Origin: Streptomyces flaveolus
GTDB taxonomy: Bacteria > Actinomycetota > Actinomycetes > Streptomycetales > Streptomycetaceae
DNA: 64,000 nucleotides
Reading direction: 5' to 3'
Assembly (NCBI RefSeq): GCF_014648815.1
Contig: NZ_BMRV01000020.1
Span: 51,396-115,395 of the forward strand
In this document: positions 34,561-42,644 of the stretch, in pieces
Layout: each line of letters begins with the position of its first letter
Position numbering within the stretch: the stretch's first letter is position 1
Notes under the pieces: generated by a model
The model's database searches: none
What the model was told of the DNA's origin: nothing
What the model saw: only the letters and a program-made list of their open reading frames with translations
Position numbers and translations under genes: made by a program

Positions 34561-34827
34561 GTGCGTGACAAAACCCAAACGAATTCCGCCGTGCCCGGTG
34601 ACCGACTGATCCGCGCCGGTGCGATCGTCTTTTTCGTCGGCGCCGTGGCCACACTGGTCACGGTGGCCCCGCTGTTTCTGGGGACGACGCCCTTTCCCAC
34701 CTACATGTTCGGACTGAGCATGCTCATGGGAGTGGGGTTCCTGGTCTCCGGCGCGGGGGTGCTCCGGTCGGTCGCCGCGGGGCGGCGTCAGGCGCGGGCC
34801 GCGGCCGGCCCGTCGCCGTCGCGGTAG
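34561..34827 (+). CDS. Small two-helix membrane protein
   Basis: 88 residues from GTG 34561. A polar start is followed by two membrane helices (about 22-42 and 50-70) separated by a short loop TTPFPTYMFG, then a basic tail. No family is recognised. Its 3' end overlaps the convergent HAD gene by 40 bp, which can give antisense pairing of the mRNAs. Confidence 0.68.
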   Translation: MRDKTQTNSAVPGDRLIRAGAIVFFVGAVATLVTVAPLFLGTTPFPTYMFGLSMLMGVGFLVSGAGVLRSVAAGRRQARAAAGPSPSR

Positions 34828-35444
34828 CCCGCGAGCCACTCGGGGAATTCCGTCAGGTCGGTCAGGACGACGTCGGCGCCTGCCGCGCGCAGTTCCTCGG
34901 CGCTGCACGGTCCGCTGGCCACGGCGACGGAGAGGGCGCCCGCCGTGCGCGCGCCGCGGACGTCGCCGAGGTGGTCGCCGACGTACACGTCCGCGCCGTG
35001 CTCGCGCAGCGCCACGGCCTTCTGCTCGGCCCACAGGTCGCCGATCACCGCGTCCGGTTCGATGCCGAGGTGCTCCAGGTGGAGCTTGGCGTTCGGCTCG
35101 TACTTGGCGGTGACGACGACCGCCCGTCCGCCGGCCGCCCGCACGGCCTCGATCGCCTCCCGGGCGCCGGGCAGCGCGGTCGTGGCGGTGACGGCGTACG
35201 TCGGGTACATCTCCCGGTACAGGTCGGCGGTGGCCGCGATCTCGTCGGCGGGGAACCAGTTCGCCAGCTCCTCCACCAGCGGCGGCCCGAGCCGGGTGAC
35301 GGCCAGGTCGGCGTCGACGTACGTCCCCGTCCGCTCGGACAGCGCGAGGTAGCAGGCGCGGATGCCGGGCCGGGAGTCGATCAGCGTCATGTCGAGGTCG
35401 AAGCCGACGGTGGGGGCGGAGCCGGGGCGGATCGTGGAGGCCAT
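34788..35444 (-). CDS. HAD-superfamily phosphatase (Gph-like)
   Basis: 218 residues from ATG 35444. Motif I is GFDLDMTLIDS, motif II is VVVTAKYE, and motif III/IV is VGDHLGDVRGAR, all complete. A helical cap lies between motifs I and II. It is probably a phosphoglycolate- or sugar-phosphate phosphatase. ATG 35453 is a possible earlier start, but a CACAAT -10 lies exactly 7 bases before 35444. The 3' end overlaps the preceding gene on the other strand. Confidence 0.88.
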   Translation of the reverse strand: MASTIRPGSAPTVGFDLDMTLIDSRPGIRACYLALSERTGTYVDADLAVTRLGPPLVEELANWFPADEIAATADLYREMYPTYAVTATTALPGAREAIEAVRAAGGRAVVVTAKYEPNAKLHLEHLGIEPDAVIGDLWAEQKAVALREHGADVYVGDHLGDVRGARTAGALSVAVASGPCSAEELRAAGADVVLTDLTEFPEWLAGYRDGDGPAAARA

Positions 35445-35451
35445 GGCCTCC

Positions 35452-35457
35452 ATTGTG
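35452..35457 (-). promoter_or_regulatory. -10-like CACAAT before the HAD gene
   Basis: CACAAT on the minus strand is 7 bases before ATG 35444. Confidence 0.45.
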
Positions 35458-35566
35458 CCCGGGGCCGAAAGGGCCGCAGGAGCCGGTCCGGGCAGCTGGG
35501 ACCGTGCTCGGGGCCCATGAGGTGGGCGTCCCTCCCACCGCCACGCCGCCGAACCCGTCGCGCCGG

Positions 35567-36592
35567 TCAGGTGCGGGGGCGGCGGGAGCGCCAGAGGAGG
35601 TAGAGGGCCGTGGCGACGGCCGCGGTGCGCAGGACCCAGGGCCAGGTCTCGGCGACGGCGTCGTTCATGTGGCCCTCGGCGACCGGGTCGCCCCAGCGGC
35701 CCTCCGTGCGGCCCCAGAGCCAGACGACACCGGCCGCCAGGACGGTGCCGGGCAGGCCCAGGACCGCCCACTTCGCCTGGGCCGGGGTCAGGCGGCGGGA
35801 GAGGTAGGTGATCAGCCAGCCGAGGCCAAGCGGGACGAGGCTGCCGAGGACCGCGCCGGCGATCAGCAGGGCGGCGGCGATCAGCAGGAGCGGGTTGTTC
35901 CAGCCGCCCTCGGGCCACAGGCGGCGGCGCGCGGCGCGGGCGGGGCGGGCCTTGCGCGGCTTTCCGGCGGCGGGCGCTTCCGCCGCCTCCTCCGCCTCGG
36001 CCTCCACCGGCGCCTTCCCGCCGCTCTCGCCCCTGCCGTCCTTCTCCCCCGGCTTCCCCGGCGGCGGCTTGAGCAGGTCCGGGATCTCCACTCCGCCGAC
36101 GAACCCCGGCACGCTGTCGCCGCCGCCCCCGAACGGCCCGTCCTCCACCCGCCACCAGTCCGGCTGCACGGCGCTGTCCCCCAGCTCCCGCGCGCTCGCC
36201 AGGTGCGGTGAGGCGGCGGCGGGCTCGGATGCGGACGGCGCGGCGGGGCGGGGACGGGGCACGGCGCGCCGCAGGCCCTTGCGTTTCTCCCGGTTCTCCG
36301 GCTCGCCGTCCCGCTGCACGGGCACGGCGCCGGACGGCTCCCGGGACGCCCCACCGGACCCGCCGGTGCCGCCCGCCGCGTCGACGACGTCGTCGGGGCT
36401 GCCGATCCGGTCCAGGATGCGGCGGACGGCGGCCGGGCTGTCGACGGTCGTCTTCGCGCGGCGCCGGTCGATCTCGTTGCGCAGCTCCGAGACCAGCCGC
36501 ATGCGCGTGGCCGACGGCAGCTGCCGTTGCTGGGCCACGTCGCCGACGCGGCTCAGATACTCGTAGACGACCTGGTCGCTCTCGATCCCCAC
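35567..36592 (-). CDS. Membrane protein with HAAS-like N-terminal domain
   Basis: 341 residues from GTG 36592 with GGAGGGG about 4 bases upstream. Residues 5-75 (VYEYLSRVGDVAQQ, VSELRNEIDRRR, LDRIGSPDDVVDAA) resemble the HAAS/DUF1700 helical domain found in proteins paired with PadR regulators. A long disordered Pro/Ala/Glu linker (80-240) leads to three or four C-terminal membrane helices. No PadR gene is adjacent. It may sense or sort a membrane partner. Confidence 0.72.
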   Translation of the reverse strand: MGIESDQVVYEYLSRVGDVAQQRQLPSATRMRLVSELRNEIDRRRAKTTVDSPAAVRRILDRIGSPDDVVDAAGGTGGSGGASREPSGAVPVQRDGEPENREKRKGLRRAVPRPRPAAPSASEPAAASPHLASARELGDSAVQPDWWRVEDGPFGGGGDSVPGFVGGVEIPDLLKPPPGKPGEKDGRGESGGKAPVEAEAEEAAEAPAAGKPRKARPARAARRRLWPEGGWNNPLLLIAAALLIAGAVLGSLVPLGLGWLITYLSRRLTPAQAKWAVLGLPGTVLAAGVVWLWGRTEGRWGDPVAEGHMNDAVAETWPWVLRTAAVATALYLLWRSRRPRT

Positions 36593-36722
36593 GAACCCCT
36601 CCGGGGCGGGTGACGTGTGATACCCCGTCGGACGAAGGTACCGAATGTTCCCGGGTGCGGCGGACGCCCCCGCGCACCGGACCGGACCGTGCACGCGCCG
36701 CTCCACCGTCGTGCCCACCCGC

Positions 36723-36728
36723 TAACGT
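36723..36728 (+). promoter_or_regulatory. -10 hexamer TAACGT, leaderless promoter
   Basis: TAACGT is 7 bases before ATG 36736. Confidence 0.6.
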
Positions 36729-36735
36729 TGGCCGG

Positions 36736-39309
36736 ATGAGCACCGAGGAGAAGTCCGCGGCCCCCCGGTCCCTCGCGGAAGCGCTCCGCGCGAGGGACGA
36801 CGTCTCCCTGGCCGCCCTCCTGCGCAGCCGCCCGGACCTCATCACTCCCGTGCCCACGGACCTCACCCAGCTCGCCACCCGGGCCGGTACCCGTGCCTCG
36901 GTGGTGCGTGCGCTGGAGCGGCTGGACCGGTTCACGCTGCAGACGGCGGAGGCGCTGGCCGTGGCGGCGGACCCGGCGACGTACGGGGAACTGCTCGGTC
37001 TCCTGGCCGGTGACGACGGTGATCCGGCCATCGCCGGTGCCCTGCCGCGGGCTCTCGCCCTTCTGCGCGAGCAGGCCCTGGTGTGGGGCGGCGACGACCG
37101 GCTGCGGCTGGTGCGCACGGCCCGCGAGCTGCTCGCGCCCTCCCCGCAGCATCCGTCCCCGACCGGTCTGGGGCCCACCGTGCGGGAGGCCGCGGCGGGG
37201 ATGTCGCCCGGCCGCGTCCAGGAGATCCTGACGACCCTCGGTCTGCCCTCGACCCACGACTCGGTCACCGCCCTGGCCGGGCTCAGTGCCCTGTTCACCG
37301 ACCGGGAGCGGATGACGGCCCTGCTGGCCGAGCTGCCGGCGGGCTCCGTCGAGGTGCTGGACCGCCTGGTCTGGGGCCCGCCCTACGGTCAGGTCACCCA
37401 CGATCCGGCGCCCCATCTGCGCCGGCTGCTGGACCGCGGCCTCCTGCTGCCCACCGCGCCGGGCACGGTCGTCCTGCCCCGCGAGGTCGCCCTGCATCTG
37501 CGCGCCGGCCGGGCGCACCGCGCGCCCGAGCCGGTGCCGCCGGCGGTGGAGGCCGCCGCCACGCACCGTCCACAGGTTGTGGACGCCACCGCGGCCGGCC
37601 AGGCCCTCGCCGCGCTGGCGACCGTCGAGGAACTGCTGAAGGACTGGCACGAGGGCGGCCCGGCGGTGCTGCGGGCCGGTGGGCTGAGCGTGCGCGACCT
37701 GAAGCGGACGGCCGTCGCGCTGGACGTGCCGGAGCCGGTCGCCGCGTTCTGGGTCGAGCTGGCCTACGCGGCCGGGCTGCTGGCGTCCGACGGGGAGGCG
37801 GACGAGCGGTACGCCGCGACCCCGGCGTACGACGAGTGGCGCGAGCTGCCCGCCGCCGAGCGCTGGGCGCGGCTCGCCGAGGCGTGGCTGACGGCCACCC
37901 GGACGCCGGGGCTGGTCGGCGGGCGGGACGCCAAGGACCGCACGCTGTCGGCGCTCGGCCCGAACCTGGACCGGTCGGCCGCGCCCGAGGTGCGGCACCG
38001 GGTGCTGGCCCTGCTGGCCGGGCTGCCGGAAGGGTCCGCGCCGGCCGAGGAGTCGGTGCTGGCGAGGCTGCGCTGGGAGCGTCCGCTGCGGGGGCCGCGG
38101 CGCGACGGGCGGGACGGCCAGGACGACGACCTGCGTACCCGGCTCGCCCGCTGGACGCTGTCCGAGGCGGAGCTGCTGGGCGTCACCGGGCGCGGTGCGC
38201 TGGCGGCGCCTGGGCGGGCGCTGATCGGCGCGCCCGAGCCGCCCCGGCCGGCGGACACGCCCGAGGAGTCCGACGGCCCGGGCGCCAAGCTCCCCGTCCA
38301 CCACCGTGCGCCCGCCGCGCTCCCCTCGCCGAGTGCCGCCGAGCGGGCCGCGGCGACCGCGACCGCCGCCCGGCTGCTCGCGCCCCTGCTGCCCGAGCCG
38401 CTGGACCACGTGCTGTTGCAGGCCGACCTGACGGCGGTGGCGCCGGGGCCGCTGGAGCGTCCGCTCGCGGACATGCTCGGGGTGCTCGCGGACGTGGAGT
38501 CGAGGGGCGGGGCGACCGTCTACCGGTTCACGCCGGGCTCGGTGCGCCGCGCGCTGGACGCCGGCCGGACCGCCGCCGACCTGCACGCCTTCCTCGCCCG
38601 GCATTCCAGAACGCCGGTGCCGCAGCCGCTGGCGTACCTGATCGACGACGTGGCCCGCCGGCACGGGCAGCTGCGGGTCGGGGCGGCCTCGGCGTACGTG
38701 CGGTGCGACGACGACGCGACGCTGGACGAGATCCTCGCCGACAAGCGGGCCGCCGGCCTCGGTCTGCGCCGCCTCGCGCCGACCGTGCTGGCCGCGCAGG
38801 CCGACCCGGCGGTGCTGCTGGACGGGCTGCGCGCGATGGGGTTCGCGCCGGCCGCCGAGTCCGCCGGGGGCGATGTGCTGATCGCCCGCGCCGACGCCCA
38901 CCGCACGCCGCCGCGTTCGGCGCCGGAGCCGGTCCCGGACGGCCCGCCGGTGCCCGACGACACGCTGCTGACGGCCGCGATCCGCGCCGTCCGGGCCGGT
39001 GACCTGGCGTCCACGGCCCCGCGCAAGCCCGGCCCGGGCGGCGGCGAGGGCGCGCCGGCCGCGAACGGCGAGCTGCCCCGCACGGGCGCGGCCGAGACCC
39101 TGGCCACCGTGCAGGCGGCCGTGCTGACCGGCGAGGCGCTGTGGATCGGTTACGTGAACGCCGAGGGCGCCGCCAGTCAGCGCGTCATCGCCCCGATCCG
39201 CGTGGAGGGCGGTTTCGTCACGGCGTACGACCACACGGCGGACGAGGTGCGCACGTATCCGCTGCACCGGATCACGGGCGTGGCGGAGCTCGCCGACGAC
39301 GCGACCTGA
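36736..39309 (+). CDS. Helicase-associated protein (Helicase_C_3 type), XPB partner
   Basis: 857 residues from ATG 36736. The N-terminal 400 residues are repeated winged-helix-like helices (TQLATRAGTRASVVRALERL). A middle Helicase_C_3-type domain (about 545-720, VLLQADLTAVAPGPLERPL) precedes a WYL-like beta barrel at the end (GEALWIGYVNAEGAASQRVI and PLHRITGVAEL). It has no ATPase motif. Actinobacteria usually encode it beside the XPB-like helicase, as with Rv0862c and Rv0861c, and the XPB gene starts only 0.7 kb downstream here. A role as DNA-binding or nuclease-recruiting partner in repair is inferred from that pairing. Confidence 0.86.
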   Translation: MSTEEKSAAPRSLAEALRARDDVSLAALLRSRPDLITPVPTDLTQLATRAGTRASVVRALERLDRFTLQTAEALAVAADPATYGELLGLLAGDDGDPAIAGALPRALALLREQALVWGGDDRLRLVRTARELLAPSPQHPSPTGLGPTVREAAAGMSPGRVQEILTTLGLPSTHDSVTALAGLSALFTDRERMTALLAELPAGSVEVLDRLVWGPPYGQVTHDPAPHLRRLLDRGLLLPTAPGTVVLPREVALHLRAGRAHRAPEPVPPAVEAAATHRPQVVDATAAGQALAALATVEELLKDWHEGGPAVLRAGGLSVRDLKRTAVALDVPEPVAAFWVELAYAAGLLASDGEADERYAATPAYDEWRELPAAERWARLAEAWLTATRTPGLVGGRDAKDRTLSALGPNLDRSAAPEVRHRVLALLAGLPEGSAPAEESVLARLRWERPLRGPRRDGRDGQDDDLRTRLARWTLSEAELLGVTGRGALAAPGRALIGAPEPPRPADTPEESDGPGAKLPVHHRAPAALPSPSAAERAAATATAARLLAPLLPEPLDHVLLQADLTAVAPGPLERPLADMLGVLADVESRGGATVYRFTPGSVRRALDAGRTAADLHAFLARHSRTPVPQPLAYLIDDVARRHGQLRVGAASAYVRCDDDATLDEILADKRAAGLGLRRLAPTVLAAQADPAVLLDGLRAMGFAPAAESAGGDVLIARADAHRTPPRSAPEPVPDGPPVPDDTLLTAAIRAVRAGDLASTAPRKPGPGGGEGAPAANGELPRTGAAETLATVQAAVLTGEALWIGYVNAEGAASQRVIAPIRVEGGFVTAYDHTADEVRTYPLHRITGVAELADDAT

Positions 39310-39499
39310 CACGTTCCGGTCCGCGGTCCCGCACACCGGGTTCCGCTTCGGTGCGCACTTTCGGGCGTACGGGCTGGTTCATGCACGCCACGCCGAGCTT
39401 TTCCCACCTGCGAGGGAGCTTTTTTCATCTTCCGCATCGGCCGGTCGGGGCGAGGGCAGCCACCGGGTGTCCTACCGCCGAACCGAAAGGAAGTTTCCG

Positions 39500-39616
39500 A
39501 TGGGTGCCGTTCGTCGTGTCACCACCGTCCTGGCGGCGACCGCCGCGTTGCTCGCCGCGCTGGCCGCCGAGGCCGCCGCGGTCGGCATCGATCTGGGTGG
39601 GGGCTTCACCTTCTGA
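39500..39616 (+). CDS. 38-residue exported peptide
   Basis: ATG 39500 with AAAGGAAG about 6 bases upstream. MGAVRRVTTV is followed by an alanine-rich hydrophobic run up to EAAA and a short end VGIDLGGGFTF. The pattern is a signal peptide with almost nothing after the cleavage site, or a membrane-inserted peptide. It is too short for family assignment. A perfect 16-bp hairpin follows 26 bases after the stop, and another small exported-peptide gene comes after it. Confidence 0.6.
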   Translation: MGAVRRVTTVLAATAALLAALAAEAAAVGIDLGGGFTF

Positions 39617-39642
39617 CCCGTCCGTCCCGCATCTCCGTCGTG

Positions 39643-39682
39643 AGCGGGCCGGCCCCAGTCCTCTCCCTGGGGCCGGCCCGCT
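39643..39682 (+). terminator. Strong hairpin between the two small-peptide genes
   Basis: AGCGGGCCGGCCCCAG (39643-39658) and CTGGGGCCGGCCCGCT (39667-39682) are exact complements with an 8-base loop. It is a terminator or attenuator for the first peptide gene. Confidence 0.8.
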
Positions 39683-39733
39683 CCCGCTTCCCCGCTCGCT
39701 TCCCCTGAGCCTTCCGAAAGGCCGGACCGCCCC

Positions 39734-39937
39734 ATGTATTCGAAGCTCCCCGATTCCGCCCGCTACGCCGTCGCCGTCTCCATCGCCGCCCTGATCACCG
39801 CGGCCGCCCTGTTCGGCTCGCTCGCCCCGGAGGCCACCGCGCTGCCGCTGCCGCTGCCGGTGGCGGGCGGCGGGCAGCCGGTCGTCGAGGGGATCACCGT
39901 GGAGGGACCGCTGGTCGACAACCTCACGCTGCGGTAG
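39734..39937 (+). CDS. 67-residue secreted peptide
   Basis: ATG 39734, with AAAGG about 11 bases upstream. It has a signal peptide (basic/polar start MYSKLPDSARYAV, hydrophobic core to ALFGSLA, cleavage near EATA) and a 30-residue mature end rich in Leu, Pro and Gly: LPLPLPVAGGGQPVVEG, then ITVEGPLVDNLTLR. No cysteines. The family is unknown. It lies in the 0.7-kb space between the helicase-associated gene and xpb, together with the 38-residue peptide gene. Confidence 0.68.
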   Translation: MYSKLPDSARYAVAVSIAALITAAALFGSLAPEATALPLPLPVAGGGQPVVEGITVEGPLVDNLTLR

Positions 39938-40021
39938 CGGGCACCCTCGCGCCGCGATCAGGCACACTGGACGATCGGCCGAGCCGTCGTCCGGCCGTAC
40001 GCACGCGAAAGGGTGCCGCCC

Positions 40022-41665
40022 GTGAATGGTCCGCTCATCGTCCAGTCCGACAAGACCCTGCTCCTGGAAGTCGACCACGAGCAGGCCGACGACTGCCGCC
40101 GTGCCATCGCGCCCTTCGCCGAACTGGAGCGGGCGCCGGAGCACATCCACACCTACCGGGTGACCCCGCTGGGCCTGTGGAACGCGCGGGCGGCGGGGCA
40201 CGACGCCGAGCAGGTCGTGGACGCGCTCGTGCAGTACAGCCGCTACCCGGTGCCGCACGCGCTGCTCGTCGACATCGCCGAGACGATGGACCGCTACGGC
40301 CGCCTCACCCTCTCCAAGCACCCGGCGCACGGACTGGTCCTGACGACCACCGACCGGCCGGTGCTCGAGGAGGTCCTGAAGTCGAAGCGGATCGCCCCGC
40401 TGGTCGGCACCCGCATCGACCCCGACACGGTGGCCGTGCACCCCTCCGAGCGCGGGCAGATCAAGCAGACGCTGCTGAAGCTGGGCTGGCCCGCCGAGGA
40501 CCTCGCCGGGTACGTCGACGGCGAGGCGCACCCGATCGAGCTGGCCGAGGACGGGTGGGCGCTGCGCCCGTACCAGAAGCAGGCCGTGGAGAACTTCTGG
40601 CACGGCGGCAGCGGTGTCGTGGTCCTGCCCTGCGGCGCGGGCAAGACGCTGGTCGGCGCCGGGTCGATGGCGCAGGCCAAGTCCACGACGCTGATCCTCG
40701 TCACCAACACCGTCTCGGCCCGGCAGTGGAAGCACGAGCTGGTGAAGCGGACCTCGCTGACCGAGGACGAGATCGGCGAGTACAGCGGGACGAAGAAGGA
40801 GATCCGGCCCGTCACGATCGCCACCTACCAGGTGCTGACGACGCGCCGCAAGGGCGTCTATCCGCACCTGGAGCTGTTCGACTCCCGGGACTGGGGGCTG
40901 ATCGTCTACGACGAGGTGCACCTGCTGCCGGCGCCGGTCTTCAAGTTCACCGCCGACCTCCAGGCGCGGCGCCGGCTCGGCCTCACCGCGACGCTGGTGC
41001 GCGAGGACGGCCGCGAGTCGGACGTGTTCTCGCTCATCGGCCCCAAGCGTTTCGACGCGCCGTGGAAGGAGATCGAGGCGCAGGGCTACATCGCGCCCGC
41101 CGACTGCGTCGAGGTCCGGGTCAACCTCACCGACTCCGAGCGGCTCGCGTACGCCACCGCCGAGGCGGAGGAGAAGTACCGCTTCTGCGCGACGACCGCG
41201 ACGAAGCGGAAGGTGACGGAGGCGATCGTGCGCCGCTTCGCCGGGCAGCAGATCCTCGTCATCGGCCAGTACATCGACCAGCTCGACGAGCTGGGCGAGC
41301 ACCTGGGCGCGCCGGTCATCAAGGGCGAGACGTCCAACGCCCAGCGGGAGAAGCTCTTCGAGTCCTTCCGGCAGGGCGAGATCAGCGTCCTCGTGGTGTC
41401 GAAGGTCGCGAACTTCTCCATCGACCTGCCGGAGGCGACGGTCGCGATCCAGGTGTCCGGCACCTTCGGTTCGCGGCAGGAGGAGGCCCAGCGGCTGGGG
41501 CGGGTGCTGCGCCCCAAGGCCGACGGTCACCAGGCGCACTTCTACTCGGTCGTCGCCCGCGACACGCTCGACCAGGACTTCGCCGCCCACCGCCAGCGCT
41601 TCCTGGCGGAACAGGGCTACGCCTACCGGATCATGGACGCGGACGAGCTGCTGACGGAGGGCTGA
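40022..41665 (+). CDS. XPB/Ssl2-like DNA repair helicase
   Basis: 547 residues from GTG 40022 (AAAGG is 9 bases upstream; GTG 40013 is too close to it). An N-terminal damage-recognition-like domain (1-180) precedes two RecA domains. Walker A is PCGAGKT with K208, motif II is DEVH (297-300), motif III is LTATLVREDG and motif VI is QRLGRVLRP. It is an SF2 3'-5' helicase of the bacterial XPB group, close to mycobacterial Ercc3. Its probable partner gene lies upstream at 36736. Cells would use it in DNA repair or transcription-coupled unwinding, but the bacterial role is not settled. Confidence 0.94.
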   Translation: MNGPLIVQSDKTLLLEVDHEQADDCRRAIAPFAELERAPEHIHTYRVTPLGLWNARAAGHDAEQVVDALVQYSRYPVPHALLVDIAETMDRYGRLTLSKHPAHGLVLTTTDRPVLEEVLKSKRIAPLVGTRIDPDTVAVHPSERGQIKQTLLKLGWPAEDLAGYVDGEAHPIELAEDGWALRPYQKQAVENFWHGGSGVVVLPCGAGKTLVGAGSMAQAKSTTLILVTNTVSARQWKHELVKRTSLTEDEIGEYSGTKKEIRPVTIATYQVLTTRRKGVYPHLELFDSRDWGLIVYDEVHLLPAPVFKFTADLQARRRLGLTATLVREDGRESDVFSLIGPKRFDAPWKEIEAQGYIAPADCVEVRVNLTDSERLAYATAEAEEKYRFCATTATKRKVTEAIVRRFAGQQILVIGQYIDQLDELGEHLGAPVIKGETSNAQREKLFESFRQGEISVLVVSKVANFSIDLPEATVAIQVSGTFGSRQEEAQRLGRVLRPKADGHQAHFYSVVARDTLDQDFAAHRQRFLAEQGYAYRIMDADELLTEG

Positions 41666-41698
41666 CGGCCGCCGCGCCGTGACCCGGCCCGGCCCCGG

Positions 41699-42082
41699 TC
41701 ACGGCGCGGGCAGGGTGAACACCAGCAGCAGGACGAACAGGGACGGCAGCAGCGAGGCGAACGCCAGGCAGGCGCGCAGGGCGCTCCACCGGCGGGTCCA
41801 CGGGATCACCCAGGCGGCGGCCCAGGCGCCGAGGGTGAGGAAGCCGCCGAAGTACAGGGTCCCGTAGATCAGCGACAGTGAGGTCGTCAGGGCCTGCGAG
41901 CAGTCGTCCGGGCCGCAGCTGTCGGTCGCCATGGCCGACAGGCCGCCGAGGAACAGCGCCGCCGGGCCCAGGACGGTCAGGAGCCCGGTCGCGACGGCCG
42001 GGGCGACCCAGGCGCGGCGGTCCCGGCCTGCCCGCCGCGGCAGGTACGCGGGCGGCTGCGCCGTGCAGTGCTGTGTGGTCAT
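41699..42082 (-). CDS. Small membrane protein, three helices
   Basis: 127 residues from ATG 42082 (the frame is open further upstream). A short Tyr/Arg-rich start is followed by three hydrophobic segments (about 25-48, 60-80 with a C-G-P-D-D-C turn before it, and 98-122). Two cysteines in DSCGPDDCSQ may form an extracytoplasmic disulfide. No family is recognised. It is convergent with the xpb gene. Confidence 0.65.
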   Translation of the reverse strand: MTTQHCTAQPPAYLPRRAGRDRRAWVAPAVATGLLTVLGPAALFLGGLSAMATDSCGPDDCSQALTTSLSLIYGTLYFGGFLTLGAWAAAWVIPWTRRWSALRACLAFASLLPSLFVLLLVFTLPAP

Positions 42083-42179
42083 GCGGCCAGTGAAGCCGCG
42101 CGGCCGGTGCCCGCGCACCGGCGGACGTACTCAGCCGCCGCGCGTCGGTGTACTCAGGCCGCCGGCGCGCGTACGGACG

Positions 42180-42365
42180 TCACCGGCGGCGGACGCCGGC
42201 CTCCTCGCCGTACTCGCCGAGGACGACCACGTCGAAGGCGGCGCCCGCGAACACCTTGACGGCGCGCAGGGCGTCACCGAGCCGGTGCCGGTGGCTGCCG
42301 GCCACGGGCGTGGCGCCGGACGGGCGGCCCGGTGCCGGGGCGGGGGAGATGGTTGCTGCGCTCAT
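42180..42365 (-). CDS. 61-residue hypothetical protein
   Basis: ATG 42365. The first 25 residues are Ala/Pro/Gly-rich; the second half is LGDALRAVKVFAGAAFDVVV followed by LGEYGEEAGVRRR, a conserved-looking amphipathic helix that I recall in many Streptomyces small proteins. There is no signal peptide or membrane helix of clear length. A CACTAT -10 lies 6 bases before the ATG. Function unknown. Confidence 0.6.
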   Translation of the reverse strand: MSAATISPAPAPGRPSGATPVAGSHRHRLGDALRAVKVFAGAAFDVVVLGEYGEEAGVRRR

Positions 42366-42371
42366 GTCTCC

Positions 42372-42377
42372 ATAGTG
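42372..42377 (-). promoter_or_regulatory. -10-like CACTAT of the 61-residue gene
   Basis: CACTAT on the minus strand is 6 bases before ATG 42365. Confidence 0.45.
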
Positions 42378-42478
42378 CGATTCGGGACATAAGGCTGTCA
42401 TCGGTCTCCGGGCCGACCCCGCGCCGCCGTCCGCTACGACCGTGGAGGGAGTACATCCCCCAGTGCGGAGGACGCGAT

Positions 42479-42535
42479 CCCCTAGGGGCTGCCGGAGAAA
42501 TACGTTGGCCCGCGCCGCACTCCTTCCCCTAGAAT
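42479..42535 (+). promoter_or_regulatory. Promoter and palindrome upstream of the HelD-like gene
   Basis: TTGGCC (42505-42510) and TAGAAT (42530-42535) are 19 bp apart, a fair housekeeping promoter, giving a leader of about 105 bases. CCCCTAGGGG (42479-42488), a perfect 10-bp palindrome, lies 16 bp upstream of the -35 and may be a regulator site. Confidence 0.55.
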
Positions 42536-42644
42536 CTCCGCTCTTGCCCGCCTCCCCCTCGGAGTGCTGCCGTCCGGACGGAAACCGGTCGGCCCACCGC
42601 GCAGCCCGCGCCCACCGAACCGCAGGTCATCCGGAGGCACCCCC

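Noticed and set aside
42479..42488. Calling CCCCTAGGGG a rifamycin-associated element
   Set aside because: I cannot recall the consensus exactly enough and cannot search for it, so only the palindrome is reported.
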